DNA from: Paracoccaceae bacterium
GTDB lineage: Bacteria; Pseudomonadota; Alphaproteobacteria; Rhodobacterales; Rhodobacteraceae
Assembly (NCBI GenBank): GCA_021648025.1
Contig: JAKITO010000002.1
Coordinates: 62,001 to 126,000 of the forward strand
Length of the DNA: 64,000 nucleotides
Reading direction: 5' to 3'
Shown piece by piece: positions 58,888 through 64,000 of this stretch. The notes below the pieces were generated by a model. The model worked only from the letters and a program-made list of their open reading frames with translations, had not been told where the DNA came from and searched no databases. Position 1 is the first letter of the stretch, and every line of letters begins with the position of its first letter. The translations under genes were made by a program, and so were the position numbers.

Positions 58888-60429
58888 CTAGTTCGATGCG
58901 TGCTGGGTGGTGGCCTCGGCCACTCCCAGTGCTGCTTGGTAATCCGCAACCAGCGCCGAGGTGCTTGGTCCGATGATGTCAGTGACCAGCGACGGGTAAA
59001 CCCCCAGCCAGATGGTCATGACGATGAGTGGTGCAAATATTGCCTTTTCACGGCGGGTCATATCGCCAATTGCCTTCAGGCCTTCCTTGATCAGATCGCC
59101 AAACATCACCCGGCGATACAGCCAAAGCGCATAAGCAGCCGAAAGGATCACCCCCGAAGTGGCCACTGCCGCAACCCAGGTATTGGTCTGGAAAACCCCC
59201 ATCAGCGTCAGGAATTCACCAACAAACCCGGAGGTTCCCGGCAGGCCCACATTGGCCATCGTAAACAACATGAACACCATAGCATAGACCGGCATCCGCA
59301 CCACCAACCCGCCATACGCGTCGATATTGCGGGTATGCATCCGGTCGTAAATGACGCCTACGATCAGGAACAACGCGGCTGAGATAAATCCGTGGCTAAG
59401 CATCTGGAATATCGCGCCATCAATGCCCTGCTGGTTGCCGGCAAATATGCCCATGGTGACAAAGCCCATGTGCGCCACGGACGAATATGCAATCAGCTTT
59501 TTCATATCGTCCTGCACCAAAGCCACCAGCGAGGTATAGACAATCGCAATCGCACTCATCCACAGCACCAAAGGCGTCATCACCTCACTGCCGATCGGGA
59601 ACATCGGCAGGCTGAACCGCAAAAACCCATAGCCGCCCATTTTCAACAGGATCGCCGCCAGAACCACCGAGCCGGCGGTTGGCGCCTGAACATGCGCATC
59701 CGGCAGCCAGGTATGCACCGGCCACATCGGCATTTTCACCGCAAATGACGCAAAAAATGCCAGAAACAGCATGGTTTGCATGCCGCCAATTATCTGAATT
59801 CCCAGGATGCTGAAGTTTTCCGAGGCAAACTGATGGGTCAGCAACACCTCGATATCGGTGGTGCCGGCATCGGCAAACATGCCGACCATCGCCACCAGCA
59901 TCAGCACCGAGCCAAGAAAGGTGTATAGGAAGAACTTGAATGATGCATAAACCCGCTGCGCCCCGCCCCAGATACCGATGATCAGGAACATCGGGATCAA
60001 CCCGGCCTCAAAGAACAGATAGAACAGCACCAGATCCAGCGCCATGAACACGCCAAGCATCAGTGTTTCCAGCAACAGAAAGGCAATCATATATTCCTTG
60101 ACGCGCGACGTGACATTCCAGCTGGACAGGATCGCCAGTGGCATGATGAACGTGGTCAGCATCACAAACAGCACCGAAATGCCGTCAACGCCCATTTTGT
60201 ATTGCAGTCCCATCAACCAATCACGCTGTTCGACAAACTGAAACCCGGTGTCCGCAGGATCAAAGCCAAACAGGATGAACAGTGAGATGACAAAGGTGGC
60301 CGAGGTGGCGAACATCGCCACCCATTTCGCGTTCCTTTGCGCGGCTTCATCATTACCGCGCAGAAATATTATCAGGATCACCGCAGCAATCGCCGGAATG
60401 AATGTCACAATCGAAAGAAGATTATCCAT
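58888..60429 (-). CDS. nuoM: NADH-quinone oxidoreductase subunit M
   Basis: NuoM is a proton-pumping antiporter-like subunit of complex I. The 513-residue membrane protein has [39 protein letters not shown] with the key Glu and Lys, and the second site [25 protein letters not shown] and [14 protein letters not shown]. The ATG at 60429 overlaps the nuoL stop (TGATG). Length is standard. Confidence 0.96.
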   Translation of the reverse strand: MDNLLSIVTFIPAIAAVILIIFLRGNDEAAQRNAKWVAMFATSATFVISLFILFGFDPADTGFQFVEQRDWLMGLQYKMGVDGISVLFVMLTTFIMPLAILSSWNVTSRVKEYMIAFLLLETLMLGVFMALDLVLFYLFFEAGLIPMFLIIGIWGGAQRVYASFKFFLYTFLGSVLMLVAMVGMFADAGTTDIEVLLTHQFASENFSILGIQIIGGMQTMLFLAFFASFAVKMPMWPVHTWLPDAHVQAPTAGSVVLAAILLKMGGYGFLRFSLPMFPIGSEVMTPLVLWMSAIAIVYTSLVALVQDDMKKLIAYSSVAHMGFVTMGIFAGNQQGIDGAIFQMLSHGFISAALFLIVGVIYDRMHTRNIDAYGGLVVRMPVYAMVFMLFTMANVGLPGTSGFVGEFLTLMGVFQTNTWVAAVATSGVILSAAYALWLYRRVMFGDLIKEGLKAIGDMTRREKAIFAPLIVMTIWLGVYPSLVTDIIGPSTSALVADYQAALGVAEATTQHASN

Positions 60430-62471
60430 CAGTGAACCCCTCCGATGCTCATCCAGGTGATCAGGGCGGCAATGCCCAGCACCATCCAGAAGGCATAGGT
60501 AAACAGGAACCCGGTCTGTGCCTTGCCCGCGAGACGGGTAAAGAACGGCACAATGCCCATCGCCACACCATTCAGGAAACCATCAATCACATTACCATCT
60601 CCGCGTTTCCACAGTAGTCGTCCGATGCCCATCAAAGGCCGTACCAAAAGGGCGTCATAAATCTCGTCAAAGTACCATTTGTTCCACAAAAACAGATACA
60701 AAGGCCGCATATTCGCCGCCAGACGCACCGGCAGGGTCGGGTTGACGATATAAAACCAGAACGCCAGCCCCAGCCCCAGCATCATGGCGATAAACGGCGA
60801 AACCTTGACCCATTTGGGCGCGTTATGGGCATTTTCCAACACCTGATTGTCAGGATGGGTATAAATCGCACCCTGCCCAACGCTCCAGCCAATCGCGGTG
60901 CCATCGTCAGTTGTATCTGCGGCCTCAGTTGCTTGTATCGGCACGCCATAAAATGCGCTGACCTGTTCATGGCTGCCAAAGAATGGCTTGACCCAGATCA
61001 TCCCGGCCAATATCGCGCCAACCGCCAGAACCCCCAGCGGCACCAACATGGTGCGCGGGCTTTCATGGGCGTGATCATGGGTATGGCTGTCGCCACGCGG
61101 CTTACCAAAGAACGTCATGAACATCAGGCGCCAGCTGTAAAACGAAGTCATGAAGGCCGAAACCACCAGCAGCCAGAAGGCAAACATGCCGGCCTCGGTA
61201 TGGGCCCCCCAGGCGCTTTCGATGATCGCATCCTTTGAAAGAAAGCCGGCAAAGCCAATATAGGTCAGCGGAATACCGACCCCGGTGATGGCCAGGGTGC
61301 CGATCAGCATGGAATAATAGGTGAACGGGATTTTCTTGCGCAAACCGCCATAGTGGCTCATGTCCTGCTCGTGGTGCATTGCATGGATCACCGAGCCTGC
61401 GCCAAGAAACAACAGCGCCTTGAAGAACGCATGGGTCAGCAGGTGGAACATCGCCACCGAATACATGCCAACGCCGGCCGCCACGAACATATAACCAAGC
61501 TGGCTACAGGTTGAATAGGCGATCACCCGTTTGATGTCTTTTTGCACCAGCCCCACCGTGGCCGCAAAAAACGCCGTGAACGCGCCGATGTAGACGATGA
61601 ATGTGGTCGCCTCGGGGGCAAATTCCATCAATGGCGACATGCGCACGATCAGGAATACCCCCGCCGTCACCATGGTTGCGGCATGGATCAGTGCCGAAAC
61701 CGGCGTCGGCCCCTCCATCGCATCCGGCAGCCAGGTGTGCAGGAACAATTGCGCCGATTTGCCCATCGCCCCGACAAACAGCAGGAATGCGATCAGATTG
61801 GCGGCGTTCCACTGTGTCCAAAGGAATGTCAGCTGGGTCTCGGCCAGCCTTGGTGCTTCGGCGAATATCACATCAAAGCTGACGCTGTCGGTCAGGAAAA
61901 ACAGCCCGAAGATGCCAAGCGCAAAACCGAAATCACCGACCCGGTTGACCACAAACGCCTTGATGGCGGCGGCATTGGCCGTCGGCTTGCGATAATAAAA
62001 TCCGATCAAAAGGTAGGACGCAACACCCACCCCTTCCCAGCCAAAGAACATCTGGATCAGGTTGTCAGATGTCACCAGCGCCAACATGGAAAAGGTGAAA
62101 AAGCTGAGATAGGCAAAGAACCGCGACTTGTAACTCTCGCCTTCGGGCCATTGCGGATCATTGTCCATATAGCCAAAGGAATACAGATGCACGAGTGCGG
62201 ACACCGTCGTCACCACAATCAGCATGATCGTCGTCAACCGGTCCACCCTGATGGCCCAGTCCGCACTAAGTGACCCACTTTCGATAAAGCGCAGGATATG
62301 GATCTGTTCGGTGGTGCCGTCAAACGTCAGGAACACGATCCAGCTTAGCAAAGCCGCCAGAAACAGCATGCCGGTCGAGACCCACATGGCCGCCGTCTCG
62401 CCAATCAGTTTCCAGCCGAACCCGGCAATCAACGCGCCAACCAGCGGGGCAAATAGAATGATGGTTTCCAT
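60429..62471 (-). CDS. nuoL: NADH-quinone oxidoreductase subunit L
   Basis: NuoL is the largest antiporter-like subunit of complex I, with a long amphipathic arm. The 680-residue protein has [79 protein letters not shown] and [18 protein letters not shown], with the expected Lys/His/Glu residues. The C-terminal arm ends in a last membrane helix. It lies six bases after nuoK and overlaps nuoM. Confidence 0.97.
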   Translation of the reverse strand: METIILFAPLVGALIAGFGWKLIGETAAMWVSTGMLFLAALLSWIVFLTFDGTTEQIHILRFIESGSLSADWAIRVDRLTTIMLIVVTTVSALVHLYSFGYMDNDPQWPEGESYKSRFFAYLSFFTFSMLALVTSDNLIQMFFGWEGVGVASYLLIGFYYRKPTANAAAIKAFVVNRVGDFGFALGIFGLFFLTDSVSFDVIFAEAPRLAETQLTFLWTQWNAANLIAFLLFVGAMGKSAQLFLHTWLPDAMEGPTPVSALIHAATMVTAGVFLIVRMSPLMEFAPEATTFIVYIGAFTAFFAATVGLVQKDIKRVIAYSTCSQLGYMFVAAGVGMYSVAMFHLLTHAFFKALLFLGAGSVIHAMHHEQDMSHYGGLRKKIPFTYYSMLIGTLAITGVGIPLTYIGFAGFLSKDAIIESAWGAHTEAGMFAFWLLVVSAFMTSFYSWRLMFMTFFGKPRGDSHTHDHAHESPRTMLVPLGVLAVGAILAGMIWVKPFFGSHEQVSAFYGVPIQATEAADTTDDGTAIGWSVGQGAIYTHPDNQVLENAHNAPKWVKVSPFIAMMLGLGLAFWFYIVNPTLPVRLAANMRPLYLFLWNKWYFDEIYDALLVRPLMGIGRLLWKRGDGNVIDGFLNGVAMGIVPFFTRLAGKAQTGFLFTYAFWMVLGIAALITWMSIGGVH

Positions 62472-62477
62472 TGTGTC

Positions 62478-62783
62478 TTAACCCTTCATGGCATTGACGT
62501 CTTCAACATCAATCGTGCCCCGGTTGCGGAAGAACACCACCAGAATGGCCAGCCCGATCGCGGCCTCGGCAGCGGCGACTGTCAGCACAAACAGGGTAAA
62601 CACCTGCCCCACCAGATCACCAAGGAAGCTGGAGAAGGCCACCAGATTGATATTCACCGCCAAAAGCATCAACTCGATGCTCATCAGCAGGATGATCACA
62701 TTCTTGCGGTTCAGGAAAAGCCCGAAGATGCCGATGACAAACAGCACGGCGGCCACTGTCAGATAATGCTCAAGTCCGATCAT
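62478..62783 (-). CDS. nuoK: NADH-quinone oxidoreductase subunit K
   Basis: NuoK (101 residues, three helices) has the motif [72 protein letters not shown], of which the conserved Glu residues (IELML and AAAEAAIGL) are the proton channel. The gene lies between nuoJ and nuoL with normal spacing. Length is typical. Confidence 0.97.
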   Translation of the reverse strand: MIGLEHYLTVAAVLFVIGIFGLFLNRKNVIILLMSIELMLLAVNINLVAFSSFLGDLVGQVFTLFVLTVAAAEAAIGLAILVVFFRNRGTIDVEDVNAMKG

Positions 62784-62826
62784 GATTTGGCCCCCAAAAA
62801 CACAAATTTCCTACAAAAAATACGCA

Positions 62827-63429
62827 TCACAACCCCTGCCCCGGCTTAACATCCTTCAATTCCATCGCTTTGGCCGGATCGCGCATCATCTGGGTGATGG
62901 CGTCCTGCCGCTTGATGCCCGTCCGGTGGCGCATGGTCAAAACAATCGCGCCGATCATTGCCACCAGCAGGATCAGACCCGACAGTTGGAACAACAGCCA
63001 GTATTCGTCATACAGGATCATCCCCAACGCCTGCGTGTTGTGCATGTCGGTCGGGGTCACCTGTGCGCGCAGGCCTTCGGCGGCGGCATTGGCATCCCAG
63101 GCACCAAAGGCCATGACGAACTGCATCAGGATGATCAGCCCGAACAAAAGGCCCAGCGGCATATAGCGCGCCATATCCGCCTTCATCGCGGCAAAATCAA
63201 CGTCAAGCATCATCACCACAAACAGGAACAAAACCATCACCGCGCCCACATAGACAATCACCAGCAACATGGCGATGAACTCGGCTCCCAGTAGAATGAA
63301 CAAACCTGCGGAACTCAGAAACGCCAGGATCAGCCACAGCACCGAATGCACCGGCTGGCGCGACAATACGGTGAACAGACCGCCGGTTATGGCGCTGATG
63401 GCGAACAGGTAAAAGGCAAAAACGGTCAT
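62827..63429 (-). CDS. nuoJ: NADH-quinone oxidoreductase subunit J
   Basis: NuoJ (200 residues) has five membrane helices, with the motif [23 protein letters not shown] and [11 protein letters not shown] near it. The C-terminal tail is hydrophilic ([18 protein letters not shown]). It is part of the membrane arm of complex I. The ATG overlaps the stop of the CMD-family gene by four bases. Length is normal. Confidence 0.96.
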   Translation of the reverse strand: MTVFAFYLFAISAITGGLFTVLSRQPVHSVLWLILAFLSSAGLFILLGAEFIAMLLVIVYVGAVMVLFLFVVMMLDVDFAAMKADMARYMPLGLLFGLIILMQFVMAFGAWDANAAAEGLRAQVTPTDMHNTQALGMILYDEYWLLFQLSGLILLVAMIGAIVLTMRHRTGIKRQDAITQMMRDPAKAMELKDVKPGQGL

Positions 63430-63830
63430 GTCTTGTCATCCTTTTTGTCGCCCAGAACGTCTTTGGCCAGTTCCAGCGCGCGGGTCATGGCGGGGATGCC
63501 GGCAAACACCGACATCTGGGTCAGTGTCTCGACGATCTCCTGATCGCGCGCGCCCGCCTTGACCGCATGGCGCACGGTCTGGCGGATCGCCGCATCAGCC
63601 TGGGCGCCCTGACAGGTCAGCCCCGCCAGTGTCAGCAGCAGCCGGGTCTTGGCGTCCAGCCCATCCTTGTTCAGGGTCTGGCCGAACATCATTTCCATCG
63701 CCTCTTTTGGCATGGTTGGCCACATGTCCTCAAAACCTTTGGCAGAAAATGCCTCGGGTCCGGCGCCAAAAGATTTTGCCATCTCTTGTGCCTGTTTCAT
63801 CATCGCCTCAAACGGGTTTTCATTGGTCAT
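63426..63830 (-). CDS. Carboxymuconolactone decarboxylase-family protein within the nuo operon
   Basis: This 134-residue AhpD/CMD-fold protein has [61 protein letters not shown]: the helix pair holds the C-x-x-A-x-x-x-x/His pattern of the fold, but the active CxxC of AhpD is not present (only one Cys). It lies between nuoI and nuoJ and overlaps both by four bases, so it must be made with complex I. Its role there is unknown; it might help assembly or handle a side product. Similar insertions occur in other alphaproteobacterial nuo clusters. Confidence 0.8.
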   Translation of the reverse strand: MTNENPFEAMMKQAQEMAKSFGAGPEAFSAKGFEDMWPTMPKEAMEMMFGQTLNKDGLDAKTRLLLTLAGLTCQGAQADAAIRQTVRHAVKAGARDQEIVETLTQMSVFAGIPAMTRALELAKDVLGDKKDDKT

Positions 63831-64000
63831 CTGTAGGGTGCGTCCAGTTCGAGGTTGCGGGCAATCTCACCCTCCCAACGATCACCGTTGGCCAGCAGCC
63901 GGTCCTTGTCATAAAACAATTCCTCGCGGGTTTCTGTGGCAAATTCGAAATTCGGCCCCTCAACAATGGCATCCACCGGACAGGCCTCTTGGCAGAACCC
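63827..64000 (-). CDS. nuoI: NADH-quinone oxidoreductase subunit I, C-terminal end
   Basis: The last 57 codons of nuoI are seen, reading from the window edge at 64000: [20 protein letters not shown] has the Cys residues of the second 4Fe-4S cluster (CQEACP), and the tail [23 protein letters not shown] is typical of NuoI. The protein carries clusters N6a and N6b in the peripheral arm. The stop overlaps the CMD-family start (ATGA). The N-terminal two-thirds lie outside the window. Confidence 0.93.
   Translation of the reverse strand, partial: GFCQEACPVDAIVEGPNFEFATETREELFYDKDRLLANGDRWEGEIARNLELDAPYR

Noticed and set aside
1-64000. tRNA, rRNA, CRISPR arrays, insertion sequences, prophage or phage-defence genes
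   Set aside because: I read the intergenic spaces and gene list and saw none; short spacers do not fold into tRNA-like patterns by eye. A tRNA/Rfam scan would settle this.

Overview
The window looks like a chromosomal segment of an alphaproteobacterium of the Rhodobacteraceae/Roseobacter type. The reasons are the gene content and order: the distal nuo genes followed by birA, coaX and RNase J; a ChpT phosphotransferase next to a DUF3553 gene; ornithine-lipid genes olsB-olsA beside rpsB-tsf; a PAS_5-type protein; a fused alpha-ketoacid dehydrogenase E1; and visibly GC-rich, densely packed genes with many ATGA/TGATG stop-start overlaps. I see no rRNA, tRNA, insertion sequence, prophage or CRISPR array.

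Layout. 1-3.9 kb: the end of a formate dehydrogenase gamma gene, then a response regulator and membrane histidine kinase pair whose AAA+ domain lacks the GAFTGA loop. 3.9-12.9 kb: a class III aminotransferase, a His-rich secreted protein, an AttEFGH-like ABC system (lipocalin-like secreted protein, double FtsX permease, ATPase), small proteins, RlmE and a PAS protein. 13.2-16.5 kb: a housekeeping operon yicC-gmk-gamma carbonic anhydrase-PLP lyase. 16.6-40.1 kb: a long acid-catabolic region with GcdH, E1 fusion, acyl-CoA ligase with two SDRs, a coupled serine hydrolase-AacS-TesB-VOC operon (the VOC gene frameshifted), a full Liv branched-chain amino acid-type ABC transporter, and an operon of SDRs, nitronate monooxygenase-like enzyme, histidine phosphatase and APH-like kinase, then a quinone oxidoreductase, a second phosphatase and a MaoC hydratase. 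40.2-41.4 kb: aroQ coupled to a solo LuxR with an altered signal pocket. 41.9-46.5 kb: rpsB-tsf, olsB-olsA, DUF3553/chpT. 46.5-48.5 kb: a Cnr-like extracytoplasmic-function sigma factor cassette that includes a secreted four-EF-hand protein. 48.7-54.1 kb: DUF983, NUDIX, prfC, a glycosyltransferase and a DEAD-box helicase. 54.1-64 kb: rnj, coaX, birA and nuoN-M-L-K-J, then a carboxymuconolactone decarboxylase-family gene inserted before nuoI, which runs off the end.

How the parts may work together. The 16.6-40 kb region imports (Liv), activates (AMP-forming ligases), oxidises or reduces (SDRs, GcdH, E1), hydrates (MaoC) and hydrolyses (TesB, serine hydrolase) carboxylic acids. The APH-like kinase is of the kind known for 4-hydroxyacyl-CoA phosphorylation, so part of this region may serve 4-hydroxy or 4-oxo acid breakdown; that is inference. 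The most notable points are the ECF/EF-hand cassette, the regulator without GAFTGA, the atypical LuxR with DnaA-box-like sites upstream, the phosphotransferase/phosphatase operon, the arginine in the LivF Walker A motif, the one-base frameshift in the VOC gene and a 109-bp inverted-repeat element after olsB.
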